Positions 27,219 through 36,260 of a stretch of 64,000 nt of DNA are shown here, piece after piece (position 1 is the first letter of the stretch; each line of letters opens with the position of its first letter). A program made the position numbers and the translations under genes. Source of the stretch: Flavobacterium psychrophilum (GTDB lineage Bacteria > Bacteroidota > Bacteroidia > Flavobacteriales > Flavobacteriaceae); contig CAMAWT010000001.1 of assembly GCA_945862065.1 (NCBI GenBank), positions 1 to 64,000 on the forward strand, given 5' to 3'. Below the pieces are notes generated by a model. It worked only from the letters and a program-made list of their open reading frames with translations, did no database searches and was not told where the DNA came from.

Positions 27219-28608
27219 GCAATTAAGCGAAGAAGAAGAAGATAACAATTTATCGTTGCACAAATTTGAATCCATGCTAAAAACCAATAAGGTTTTATTC
27301 TTTGATTCAGAAGAATTTGAAGATATTATCCTTCATTATCTAGACATAGGCAAATCTAATTTGGCAAAAAAAGCATTAAAATTAGCACTTGAACAACATC
27401 CAAAATCTACAGGATTAAAATTGGTTCAAATCGAAATGCTCATATATGATGACAAATTAGACCTTGCTGAAAAAATGCTCAACGAATTGTATGCTATTGA
27501 ACCTACAAATGAAGAGATTTACATTCAAAAAGCAAACATATATTCCAAAAAAGACGACCATGCCAAAGCCGTTGAACTACTGAATGAAGCTTTAAAATAT
27601 ACCGATGACCTTGCCGATGTGTATAACTTAATAGGTATGGAATATTTGTTTATGGACAATTTAGAATTGGCAAAAGAGAATTTCATCAAATGTCTGGAAG
27701 AAGATTTAGAAGATCAATCTGCCTTATATAATGTTGTGTATTGCCATGAATTTTTAGATCAAAACAAAGAAGCCATTGAGTACTTATTGAAGTACATTGA
27801 TAAAAATCCTTACAGCGAAATTGCTTGGCATCAAGCAGGTCGTTTATATTATGGGTTGAATGAATATGAAAATGCTGTTCGTGCTTTTGAATTTGCGACC
27901 TATATTGACGATGAATTTATAGGAGCATTTATGGAAAATGCAAAAGCCTTAGAACGATTAAAAAGATATGAAGAAGCCATTCTGAATTATCAAAGAACCA
28001 TAGCGCTTGACGATCCAACATCATATGCGTTACTCCGAATTGGAAAATGTTACGAAAGACTTGGCAATAAAAAAGAAGCACTTCGATACTATTCACAAAC
28101 CGTTCATGAAGATCCTTTATTAGACAAAGGTTGGATTGCCATCACCGATTTTTATGTAAGACAAAAAAACTTTCAAAAAGCGTTGTTTTATGTCAACAAA
28201 GCATTAGAAATCGACAATCAAAACAGCACTTATTGGAAACGATATGCCTCTATAAATGGCGCCATGAATTTTTATGAAGAGGCCGAATTTGGTTACAGAA
28301 AAGCCGTACAATTTGGTGATTCAGAATTAGATACTTGGTTGTTTTGGGTAGATATTTTAAAATATTTAGGAGAATTTGATAGTGCTATCATTGCATTGCT
28401 TCAAGCTACGGAATTTTTCCCAGAATCTTTTGAAATAGAATATCGATTGGCCGGATTGTATTTTATGTTAACCGATGATAAAAAAGGTGTTTTCCATTTA
28501 TCAAATGGATTGCGATTAAGTTTTAAAAACAAAACCATTCTTGAAGAACTTTTCCCTGTTGTTTGGTCTCGAAAAAAAGTCCAAAATTATATCAAAAAAA
28601 ATAAATAA
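27217..28608 (+). CDS. Cytoplasmic TPR-repeat protein
   Basis: A 463-aa protein without signal peptide or membrane segments, almost wholly tetratricopeptide repeats (ADVYNLIGMEYLFMDNLELA, EIAWHQAGRLYYGLNEYENA, SYALLRIGKCYERLGNKKEA). The N-terminus is acidic (SEEEEDNN). TPR arrays are protein-binding scaffolds; its partner is unknown. It precedes aroE by 5 bases, and then a DUF349 gene, so it is probably transcribed with aroE. The start codon lies in a 7-1-7 palindrome. Confidence 0.75.
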   Translation: MQLSEEEEDNNLSLHKFESMLKTNKVLFFDSEEFEDIILHYLDIGKSNLAKKALKLALEQHPKSTGLKLVQIEMLIYDDKLDLAEKMLNELYAIEPTNEEIYIQKANIYSKKDDHAKAVELLNEALKYTDDLADVYNLIGMEYLFMDNLELAKENFIKCLEEDLEDQSALYNVVYCHEFLDQNKEAIEYLLKYIDKNPYSEIAWHQAGRLYYGLNEYENAVRAFEFATYIDDEFIGAFMENAKALERLKRYEEAILNYQRTIALDDPTSYALLRIGKCYERLGNKKEALRYYSQTVHEDPLLDKGWIAITDFYVRQKNFQKALFYVNKALEIDNQNSTYWKRYASINGAMNFYEEAEFGYRKAVQFGDSELDTWLFWVDILKYLGEFDSAIIALLQATEFFPESFEIEYRLAGLYFMLTDDKKGVFHLSNGLRLSFKNKTILEELFPVVWSRKKVQNYIKKNK

Positions 28609-28613
28609 TCCGA

Positions 28614-29366
28614 TTGGAAAGAAACTCAAAATACGGATTGATTGGTAAGAATATTGATTATTCTTTTTCAAGAAAATATTTTACCGAAAAATTTAACAAT
28701 CCTATTTTTGATGGGTGTTCATACGAAAATTTTGATATTCAAAACATAGAAGAATTTTCAACTATTCTAAAAAATAACCCTGATTTAAAAGGACTTAATG
28801 TAACTATTCCATATAAAGAAAGTGTCCTGCCATATCTGGATTCTTTATCAAATGAAGCTATGGAGATTGGCGCTGTAAATGTGATTAAAATCAACGAACA
28901 AGGAGTTTTAAAAGGCTATAATTCAGATTGGATAGGTTTTAAAAAATCATTGGAACCCTTGTTACAAAAACATCATAAAAAAGCATTACTATTAGGAACC
29001 GGCGGCGCATCCAAAGCAATTGCTTATGCTTTAAAAAGATTACAAATTGAATATTCATTTGTTTCTAGAACCCCATCAGAAAAAACTATCGAATACTCAA
29101 AATTATCTGAAACTTTATTTGATAATTACCAAATAATTATCAACTGCACACCGCTTGGAACGCATCCCAAAATAGAATTATATCCAGAAATACCCTATGA
29201 ATTTTTTACAACAAAACACATTGCATTTGATTTGATTTATAACCCAGAAAAAACTATTTTCTTGAAAAAAGCAGCATTTCACGGAGCAGTTATCAAAAAC
29301 GGATTAGAAATGCTCCATTTTCAAGCAGAAAAGTCATGGGAAATTTGGAATGAACAATATTTATAA
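28614..29366 (+). CDS. aroE: Shikimate dehydrogenase
   Basis: A 250-aa enzyme with a TTG start 5 bases after the TPR gene. It has GLNVTIPYKE (60-69) with the catalytic Lys68, GAVNV (86-90), YNSDWIGF with Asp105, the NADP loop GTGGASKA (128-135) and the closing NGLEMLHFQAEKSW. It reduces 3-dehydroshikimate to shikimate with NADPH in aromatic amino acid synthesis. The N-terminal substrate loop reads DYSFSRKYF, not the common SxSPxxHN, but keeps the two serines. No other aro genes are near. Confidence 0.9.
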   Translation: MERNSKYGLIGKNIDYSFSRKYFTEKFNNPIFDGCSYENFDIQNIEEFSTILKNNPDLKGLNVTIPYKESVLPYLDSLSNEAMEIGAVNVIKINEQGVLKGYNSDWIGFKKSLEPLLQKHHKKALLLGTGGASKAIAYALKRLQIEYSFVSRTPSEKTIEYSKLSETLFDNYQIIINCTPLGTHPKIELYPEIPYEFFTTKHIAFDLIYNPEKTIFLKKAAFHGAVIKNGLEMLHFQAEKSWEIWNEQYL

Positions 29367-29489
29367 TCTTATCTTATATTTTTTACTCCTTTTTTTACAG
29401 TAAAAAACGATCAAATTCCAATTAATGTTAATTTTTCAAGTTTTAAACTTAAATAAAAAGCTAAATATTGGTTTTACCGTCATTTTTCT

Positions 29490-29519
29490 TTGAATTTTCA
29501 TACTACTTTACTATCTTTC
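29490..29519 (+). promoter_or_regulatory. Promoter of the DUF349 gene
   Basis: TTG (29490-29492) and TATCTTTC (29512-29519) are 19 bases apart, fitting the -33/-7 pattern with one mismatch in the last base. The ATG follows at 29553. Confidence 0.5.
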
Positions 29520-29552
29520 GACCCTTAATTATATAAACTTATACATTTTAAA

Positions 29553-31766
29553 ATGTTAGAAGAAAAGAACGATAACCTGCCAAATGAAATTAGTATGGCA
29601 GATGGAAACACCGAAAATTCGGCTAAAGAAACATTAATTTCTGAAAATCAGGAAGTTGAAATTAATAGTGTTGAAGAAACTATTGAAGAAATTCTTCATC
29701 CAATTGAAGAAACTACATCAGAAATTCAACCACAAGAAGAAGCAGTTTCAGATACAGAAATTGAAGAAACCGTTTTAGAAACGGAACCTATTGAGGAAGT
29801 AGTTTTAGAATCTGAACTAATTGAAGAAACCGTTTCAGAAACAGAAATTGAAGAAACAGTTTTAGAATCTCAACCAACTGAAATTATTGAAGAAGTTGAA
29901 GAAATTCAACCTGAAATCGTTGATTTGATTGCTGAAGAACAACCAAAAATTGAAGATGCTAATGATTTTGCAGTTAATGAAATTGCAAATGTAAATGCTG
30001 AAGAAAGCGAAGATGAAACGTTGAAAGCGCGTCATGATATTCCTTTAGAGGATTATGAAGCAATGCCAATGGACCAATTAATTTCTAGTCTGGAAGAAAT
30101 TGTTTCAGTAGAAAAAGTAATGTCTGTAAGAGAACATGTTGAAGAAATAAAGAAAGCATTTTTATCAAAATACTATCATCTAATAGACGAAAAACGCCAA
30201 GAGTTTTTAGTTGAAAACCCTGAAACTACAGAGGATTTTCATTATAATTTCCCACTAAAATCAAAATTTGATCAATTATACAACTCTTATAAAGACAAAA
30301 AAACTTCCCATTTCAAATCACTTCAAAATGATTTGCAAAAAAATCTTGAAAATAGATTGGCTATTGTTGAAGAATTAAAAACATTAATACAATCACCAGA
30401 AAATATTTCTGCTTCGTTAAAACAACTAAACGACATTAGAGAACGTTGGAAAGTTGCTGGGCCTATTCCAAAAGACAAATACAACCATGTTTGGAACAAT
30501 TATCATTTTCATATCGAAAATTTTTATGATTTCCTTCATTTAGACAGAGAAGCAAGAGATATTGAATTTAAAAATAATCTTGATTTAAAATTAAAAATAA
30601 TTACTCGCGTTGAGGAACTTACCCATGAAACTGATTTAAATAAATCTTTTAGAGAATTACAAGATTTACATCGCATTTGGAAAGAAGACATCGGGCCTGT
30701 TTCTAGAGATATTAGAGAAGATATTTGGAAACGTTTTAGTGAATTAACCAAACAAATGCATGATAAACGTGAAATTTATTATGAAAGCTTCAGAGCGTTG
30801 GAAGTTGATAATTTGGCTAAGAAAAATGAAATAATCGCACAATTAGAGGTGCTTTCTAAAGAAAAAGTTGAATCGCATCAGGCTTGGTTAAACCAAATTG
30901 TAAAAGTTGAAGCTTTACGCGAATCGTTCTTTGCTACTGGAAAAGTTCCAACTGATGTAAATGAAGCAACTTGGTCTAGTTTTAAAACTACTGTTAGAAA
31001 TTTTAATGTGCTTAAAAATTCATTTTATAAAGACATTAAAAAAGATCAAAATGATAATTTAAGTAAAAAGCAAGCACTTGTTGCTAAAGCTAATGAACTT
31101 AAAGTGAGTGAAGATTTTGCAGTTACTACACCATTGATGAAGCAAATTCAAGAAGAATGGAAACAAGTTGGGCACGTTCCAAGAAAATATTCTGACGAAT
31201 TATGGAATGAATTTAAAGCGGCTTGTAACGAATATTTTGATCGTTTAAAAAACAGTAAAAAAGAAGAAGATTCTGAAGAAGTAGCTGCTTTTGAAAAGAA
31301 AAAAGAGTTTATGGAAATTATCCGTAGTTTTGAATTGGTTGGAGATCATAAAACTGATTTGGATGCCATTAAAGCGCATATCGAAACATGGAAAAGTTTT
31401 GGAAAAGTACCTTTTAATAGAAGACATATTGAAGGCAAATTCAATAAAATATTAGACGCTCTTTTTGAAAAATTAAGTTTAAGTAAAAAAGATACTGAAA
31501 AAATGCGTTTTGCTAACAAATTGGATAGTTTAGGTGATGATTCACGAAAACTTGAAAATGAGGCTATCTTTATAAGAAGACGTATTGAAGAAGTTCAAAA
31601 TGAAATTTTCCAATTAGAAAACAACATTCAGTTTTTTCAAAATACCAAAAATGCTAAAAAAGAAAATTCAATTGTAACCGAAGTACGAAAAACGATCGAA
31701 CGACACAAAGAAGAACTTGTAACTTGGAAAGATAAGTTAAAACAACTTAGAGAAGTACAACAATAA
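29553..31766 (+). CDS. DUF349 repeat protein with acidic N-terminus
   Basis: A 737-aa protein. Residues 1-165 are very acidic and repetitive, with variants of IEETVLETEPIEE and ESELIEETVSETEIEE. The rest is built of DUF349 repeats, each with a W-K-x-G/I-P type turn (RERWKVAGPIPKDKYNHVWN, HRIWKEDIGPVSRD, QEEWKQVGHVPRKYSDELWN, IETWKSFGKVPFNRR), ending in a coiled coil. It has no signal or membrane segment. DUF349 proteins are widespread in Bacteroidota and have no settled function. Own promoter; a terminator follows. Confidence 0.75.
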   Translation: MLEEKNDNLPNEISMADGNTENSAKETLISENQEVEINSVEETIEEILHPIEETTSEIQPQEEAVSDTEIEETVLETEPIEEVVLESELIEETVSETEIEETVLESQPTEIIEEVEEIQPEIVDLIAEEQPKIEDANDFAVNEIANVNAEESEDETLKARHDIPLEDYEAMPMDQLISSLEEIVSVEKVMSVREHVEEIKKAFLSKYYHLIDEKRQEFLVENPETTEDFHYNFPLKSKFDQLYNSYKDKKTSHFKSLQNDLQKNLENRLAIVEELKTLIQSPENISASLKQLNDIRERWKVAGPIPKDKYNHVWNNYHFHIENFYDFLHLDREARDIEFKNNLDLKLKIITRVEELTHETDLNKSFRELQDLHRIWKEDIGPVSRDIREDIWKRFSELTKQMHDKREIYYESFRALEVDNLAKKNEIIAQLEVLSKEKVESHQAWLNQIVKVEALRESFFATGKVPTDVNEATWSSFKTTVRNFNVLKNSFYKDIKKDQNDNLSKKQALVAKANELKVSEDFAVTTPLMKQIQEEWKQVGHVPRKYSDELWNEFKAACNEYFDRLKNSKKEEDSEEVAAFEKKKEFMEIIRSFELVGDHKTDLDAIKAHIETWKSFGKVPFNRRHIEGKFNKILDALFEKLSLSKKDTEKMRFANKLDSLGDDSRKLENEAIFIRRRIEEVQNEIFQLENNIQFFQNTKNAKKENSIVTEVRKTIERHKEELVTWKDKLKQLREVQQ

Positions 31767-31769
31767 TTG

Positions 31770-31797
31770 AAGCCCGCATATAGCGGGCTTTTTTTAT
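31770..31797 (+). terminator. Rho-independent terminator of the DUF349 gene
   Basis: AAGCCCGC (31770-31777) pairs with GCGGGCTT (31783-31790) around a 5-base loop, followed by a run of T. Confidence 0.9.
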
Positions 31798-31834
31798 GAT
31801 TTGATTCTAATTGAGAACTTATTTTTAATGTAAA

Positions 31835-32311
31835 TTATTTTGGCAGAGGTGCACCCTCAGCAACGCCACATACATGACCTTCTTGACCGTGAGGCGGATT
31901 CATACCTGCAGGTGTTGGAGCTAACGGTCCTGTTGGCGGAGCAACTACAGGAGTTGGTGCAGAAATAACCGTAGGCTGCGAAACAACTTGTGTTGAAGAA
32001 GTTTGTGGTGCAGCTGGTTTTGGAGAATTTAAAGGGGCTCCAACCGCAATATCACATCGGTGACCAGGTTGGCCATGACTTGGATTCATACCAGGGGCAA
32101 CTTTTACAGGAGCCGCGGTTGGCTGCATTGTTGTTGTAGTTGGTTGTACATTTTGTTGAACTTGTTGTTGCATTCCATTTTGCTGCACAACCTGATTTCC
32201 AAGTTGTGTAAAAGGAATTATTGGTTTGTTTGAAACCGGAATTTCTTCTTCTTTTTTACAAGAAATACAAACAACCATAGAAAGCAATATAATCTTGACA
32301 CTATTTTTCAT
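31835..32311 (-). CDS. Lipoprotein with duplicated GMNPxHGQxGHxC motif
   Basis: A 158-aa predicted lipoprotein from the ATG at 32311 (21 bases upstream in frame are not needed, and a -7 box fits this start). The leader ends with the lipid Cys18 followed by KKEEE, close to the Lys-acidic surface-export signal known from Bacteroidota lipoproteins. A Gln/Pro/Thr-rich, probably disordered region carries two copies of one motif: residues 74-94 (GMNPSHGQPGHRCDIAVGAP) and 136-156 (GMNPPHGQEGHVCGVAEGAP). The fixed His, His and Cys suggest metal or haem contact, which is inference. Function unknown. It lies next to the PhoX-like and haem lipoprotein genes. Confidence 0.7.
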   Translation of the reverse strand: MKNSVKIILLSMVVCISCKKEEEIPVSNKPIIPFTQLGNQVVQQNGMQQQVQQNVQPTTTTMQPTAAPVKVAPGMNPSHGQPGHRCDIAVGAPLNSPKPAAPQTSSTQVVSQPTVISAPTPVVAPPTGPLAPTPAGMNPPHGQEGHVCGVAEGAPLPK

Positions 32312-32329
32312 GAAATAAAAATTTATTTC

Positions 32330-32337
32330 CAAATATA
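32330..32337 (-). promoter_or_regulatory. -7 box of the duplicated-motif lipoprotein gene
   Basis: TATATTTG on the minus strand fits TAnnTTTG and lies 19 bases before the ATG at 32311, deciding against the earlier in-frame start. Confidence 0.5.
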
Positions 32338-32926
32338 GAAAAATAAAATTAAAACTAAAAACTCATGTTAAAAAGTGAAGCTTTATTGAGCGTTAAGCTA
32401 TACGCTGTTAGCAGACGGTATTAGTTCGGTTTGAAATTACGTATAATTTTCAATATTAATTATCGTTTGCAAAAAACTTGAAAAACCTATTTTCTTTACC
32501 CACGGAGGCAACAGATTTAAAATATTTAAATGTAATGGAGAACTTAACTTAATGTACCTTAATTTCTAAATCTTTTAATAAATGATTATATTTTAAAACA
32601 TTAAAAATTAAGAAATACTAAGATTTTTCCTTTTATTGAAATCGTATCATTAAAGATTTTTAAACAAAAATTATGTATAAAAATAGAGATAATTCCACAT
32701 TTTTCAACACTTTACCAGCCTTGAATTTTCATTATAAAAATCCATTTATAAAGAAATATTTGTAGGAACAAATTGACTTAACTTTATTTTTTTCATTAAG
32801 TTAACTATTTACAATAACTTTAATTTTAACTAAAGTTTATTTAATTTTTTAGTAATAGTGAGTTAAAAATAAACTTGAACGATATAAGTATTTTTACTAA
32901 AATTAATTAATTAAAAAACAAACAAA
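32338..32926. other. 589-base gene-free region with repeat and candidate operators
   Basis: No coding region is supported. It contains one copy of a ~130-bp intergenic repeat (32500-32630), then, just upstream of the PhoX-like gene, TTAAC-type words at 32778, 32801, 32814 (ATAAC) and 32826 that are spaced by roughly one or two helical turns, and a weak -7 box TATTTTTA at 32889-32896. Confidence 0.5.
32500..32630 (+). repeat. Intergenic repeat, copy 1
   Basis: It shares CCACGGA-x-GCAACAGATTTAA, then at the same 56-base offset ACCTTAATTTCT, then ATTATATTT-AAAACATT and ATTAAGAAA, with the copy at 36889. A fragment in opposite orientation is at about 225-247. I see no open frame in it. Confidence 0.6.
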
Positions 32927-34393
32927 ATGAAAAGAAATTCTATTTACAAAATTTTTGTAGTTACAGTATTGGCTACAACTGTTTTGGTGTCATGTGAAGA
33001 TGACAACAAATCAGAAATCAATGAGAACATTGTGTTCAAAAATCGCTCAATTACTCCTTCATTTATTAAAATGGGATCTGAGTTTTCTGGTGTTGGAGTT
33101 TATTCATTAGTTAGTAGTGAAGATGCTATTCCAAATTCTAATAACATGGTTTATGGAGGAGCTCCAGATGGTCAAGGATTTATTAAAAATCCTGATGGAA
33201 GTGGGTATATCATGGTTACAAACCACGAAAACACTTGGGCAGTATCTAGATTGTATTTAGACAACAAATTGGATATTGTTAAAGGAGATTATATTGTAAA
33301 TACAGATGGTGGTATGTTTAGATTGTGTTCAGCTTCAATGGCAACACAAGACGAGCATGGATTTGGACCAACTTTTTTAACTACAGGTGAGTCAAATGTA
33401 AATGCAATGACACATGCTATTGATCCAGTTGCTATGGCAAATGCTTCTAACCAAAATAGAGTAAAACCTGCTTTAGGTAAATTCAGTGGTGAAAATGCTG
33501 TTCCATTAAACAAAAATGCATATCCAGGTAAAACAGTAATTATTTTAGGAGAAGATGCTGGTAATGGTCAAGTGTATTTATATGTTTCTAACACTGTTGG
33601 TGATTTAGAAAACGGTAAATTATATGCTTTAAGAAGAACAGACTTAAACCAAATTGAAACTGCAATGACCTGGAATACCAACTATCCAGTGGAATTTGTT
33701 GAAGTACCAAACGCTAAAAACCTTACTGGTGCTGAAATAGAGGCTTTAAATACATCTTTAAAATCTATTCAATTTGCACGTGTTGAAGATTTAGATTACC
33801 GTAAAGGATCTGCTGCTAACAATAGAGAAATTTATTTCGTAGCAACAGGAGTTAGTGGTTCTGCTGAAAAAACATACATGGGAAGAATGTATCAATTGAA
33901 ATTGGATGCTAATGATCCATTAAAAGGAACTTTAAAAATTGCTGCAGATGGAGATGTTTCTGCATCAGGTGCTAACGTTAAAGGACAAGATATTATCAAT
34001 CCAGATAACGTATGTGTAACAGAAAACTATGTATACATTCAAGAAGATGGAGATTCATTTTTTCCAGAAGCTACTCACAACTCATTAATTTGGCAGTACA
34101 ACATTGCAACAGGTACTAAAAAAATATTTATGGACATGACTCATGGTGATGCTTCAATGATAGATTCTAAATATAACCCAGCTGGAGCTAATCAATTGAA
34201 AAAAGGTATTTGGGAGCACGGTGCAATGGTTGATATTTCTGATGTAATTGGAGTACCTGGTACATTTACAATCAATATTCATGCACATACATGGGTAGAA
34301 GGTGATAAATTTTTAAATCCAAGTAAAGCTAATTCAATCCAGTCTTACAAATCAGGAGGACAAACACTTATTTTGAAAAATGTACCTAGATAA
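32927..34393 (+). CDS. PhoX/DUF839-like lipoprotein
   Basis: A 488-aa predicted lipoprotein: the leader ends in LVSC with the lipid Cys23 followed by EDDNKSE, an acidic start typical of surface-exported Bacteroidota lipoproteins. The body looks like the PhoX/DUF839 beta-propeller: GSGYIMVTNHENTW, VIILGEDAGNGQVYLYVSN, FARVEDLDYRKGS, EIYFVATGV and INPDNVCVTENYVYIQEDGD keep the acidic residues that bind Ca/Fe in PhoX. PhoX enzymes are phosphatases; activity here is inferred only from family. It is followed by its own terminator and then by two haem lipoprotein genes. Confidence 0.7.
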   Translation: MKRNSIYKIFVVTVLATTVLVSCEDDNKSEINENIVFKNRSITPSFIKMGSEFSGVGVYSLVSSEDAIPNSNNMVYGGAPDGQGFIKNPDGSGYIMVTNHENTWAVSRLYLDNKLDIVKGDYIVNTDGGMFRLCSASMATQDEHGFGPTFLTTGESNVNAMTHAIDPVAMANASNQNRVKPALGKFSGENAVPLNKNAYPGKTVIILGEDAGNGQVYLYVSNTVGDLENGKLYALRRTDLNQIETAMTWNTNYPVEFVEVPNAKNLTGAEIEALNTSLKSIQFARVEDLDYRKGSAANNREIYFVATGVSGSAEKTYMGRMYQLKLDANDPLKGTLKIAADGDVSASGANVKGQDIINPDNVCVTENYVYIQEDGDSFFPEATHNSLIWQYNIATGTKKIFMDMTHGDASMIDSKYNPAGANQLKKGIWEHGAMVDISDVIGVPGTFTINIHAHTWVEGDKFLNPSKANSIQSYKSGGQTLILKNVPR

Positions 34394-34412
34394 TAAATTC
34401 TAGAACGATTTT

Positions 34413-34448
34413 AAACCTTCGCCTATTTATTTAGGTGAAGGTTTTTTT
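34413..34448 (+). terminator. Terminator after the PhoX-like gene
   Basis: AAACCTTCGCCTA (34413-34425) pairs with TAGGTGAAGGTTT (34432-34444, one G-U pair) around a 6-base loop, followed by T. It partly separates the PhoX-like gene from the haem genes. Confidence 0.85.
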
Positions 34449-34472
34449 ATTAAATTAATAAACATTCATGAA

Positions 34473-36260
34473 ATGAAAAAAACAATAATTTTATCATTTT
34501 TTATACTATCGCTTTTTTCCTGTGTAAACAAAGACTATCAAAGTTTAGAAAAAAAACTACATACAACTGTTTCGATAAAAATTGATTCAATTTCAACTAC
34601 TTTGTCGGAAATAGAAAAGGAAAAAGATAAAAAAAAATTAATTCTAAAATTCAAGAAAGCCCGAAAACAGTATAAAAAGATAGAATCTTTTGTAGAATAT
34701 TATTTTCAAGGTTTATCCCGAAGAATAAATGGACCTGCATTACCTGAAATCAAAACAGATGATAACATTGTAAACGATGCAACGGGTTTTCAAGTTATTG
34801 AAGAAATTATTTTTAGCGATGATATTGACTTGAATGATCTAAAAAAACAAGTCGGAATTTTAAAAACAGACTTGAAATTCATAAAACAAAATTTCAAAGA
34901 TTTACCAGTACAAAATCATCATTTTTATGAATTGATGCAACATCAAATCATAAGAATTGCTGCGCAAGGGATAACAGGTTTCGATTCTCCTGTAGCTTTT
35001 AATTCAATTGAAGAAGCCGCAAATGCGATTGATGGCATAGAAGAATTCTATGTTCTATTTTGCAAAACGAATAAACAAGAAATTGATGCTGAGATAATTA
35101 AATTATCTAAAAGAGCAAAACAATATATACATTCAAATACTGATTTTGATACTTTTAATAGGCTTGTGTTTATTAAACAACATTTGATGCCTCTTAGCGT
35201 TGCTTTTGAAAAAGAGTTCAAAACAGTTATTGAAAAAACACCTAATTTCAATGACAATAAAGTTTTTTATGGTCATCTATCCGATTTAATGCAAGGAAAA
35301 AAACTCAATCCTGATGCCTTTTCACCTTTTGCCGAATCAAAATCTACAGCTGAAAAAACAGCATTAGGAAAATTACTTTTTAATGATAATTCTATTTCTC
35401 GAAGCAACCAAATGAGTTGTGCCACGTGTCATAGTGCTGAAAAAGCTTTTACAGATGGTAAAAAGTTTTCAACTAGAAATATTCATGAAAATAGTTTCAA
35501 TCGAAATTCCCCTACCCTATTATATTCGTCTTTTCAAAAATCATTTTTCTATGATATGCGTTCGCAAGATTTAGAAAATCAAATTGAAAGCGTCATGAAA
35601 AATCCAAATGAGTTTAATCTTTCTCCAAATGAAATAAAGGATAAAGTTTCATCCAATAAAAATGTAGTATCATTATTTAAAAAAGCATTTCCAGGTAAAA
35701 AAGAAATCACAACTTATGAGATTAGAAATGCGATTGCATCCTATATTAGAAGTTTGATGCCATTTGATGCAAAAATAGACCGTTATTTTGCTGGAAAAGC
35801 TTCGCTTACAGCTAGTGAAACAAATGGGTTCAATTTATTTGCTGGTAAAGCCAAATGTGCAACGTGCCATTTTATTCCAATTTATAATGGAACCGTTCCG
35901 CCTTGGTACAACAACTCAGAATCTGAAGTTATTGGGGTTCCAGGAAGTCTTGTTTGGAAAAATGCAGTTGTTGATGCTGATGTAGGTAGGTATAAATTAA
36001 ATCAAATAGAACAACTCAAATATGCATTTAAAACACCTACCGTTAGAAATAGTGAAAAAACAGCTCCTTACATGCACAATGGCGTATATAATACGCTAGA
36101 AGAAGTAATTAAATTTTATGAATTGGGAGGCGGAAATGGTATTGGAATGAATTTAGAATATCAAACCTTGCCTTTTGATAATTTAAAATTGAATGAAAAA
36201 GAAACACAAGATATCATTAATTTTATTAAAACACTAACTGATAAAAGTGAAAGCAAATAA
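34473..36260 (+). CDS. Imelysin-like/di-haem cytochrome c peroxidase fusion lipoprotein
   Basis: A 595-aa lipoprotein (LFSC, lipid Cys17). The helical N-terminal part (about 20-270) resembles imelysin/EfeO M75 domains: GFQVIE at 105-110 stands where that family has GxHxxE, with Gln replacing His. The C-terminal part is a complete di-haem peroxidase/MauG-type domain with two CATCH haem sites (316-320 and 462-466), LGKLLFNDNSISRSNQMSCA, NRNSPTLLYSS and APYMHNGVYNTLEEVIKFYE. It should face the periplasm or cell surface and reduce peroxide or oxidise a partner. The next gene, a cytochrome c lipoprotein, overlaps it by 14 bases and is a plausible electron partner. Confidence 0.75.
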   Translation: MKKTIILSFFILSLFSCVNKDYQSLEKKLHTTVSIKIDSISTTLSEIEKEKDKKKLILKFKKARKQYKKIESFVEYYFQGLSRRINGPALPEIKTDDNIVNDATGFQVIEEIIFSDDIDLNDLKKQVGILKTDLKFIKQNFKDLPVQNHHFYELMQHQIIRIAAQGITGFDSPVAFNSIEEAANAIDGIEEFYVLFCKTNKQEIDAEIIKLSKRAKQYIHSNTDFDTFNRLVFIKQHLMPLSVAFEKEFKTVIEKTPNFNDNKVFYGHLSDLMQGKKLNPDAFSPFAESKSTAEKTALGKLLFNDNSISRSNQMSCATCHSAEKAFTDGKKFSTRNIHENSFNRNSPTLLYSSFQKSFFYDMRSQDLENQIESVMKNPNEFNLSPNEIKDKVSSNKNVVSLFKKAFPGKKEITTYEIRNAIASYIRSLMPFDAKIDRYFAGKASLTASETNGFNLFAGKAKCATCHFIPIYNGTVPPWYNNSESEVIGVPGSLVWKNAVVDADVGRYKLNQIEQLKYAFKTPTVRNSEKTAPYMHNGVYNTLEEVIKFYELGGGNGIGMNLEYQTLPFDNLKLNEKETQDIINFIKTLTDKSESK

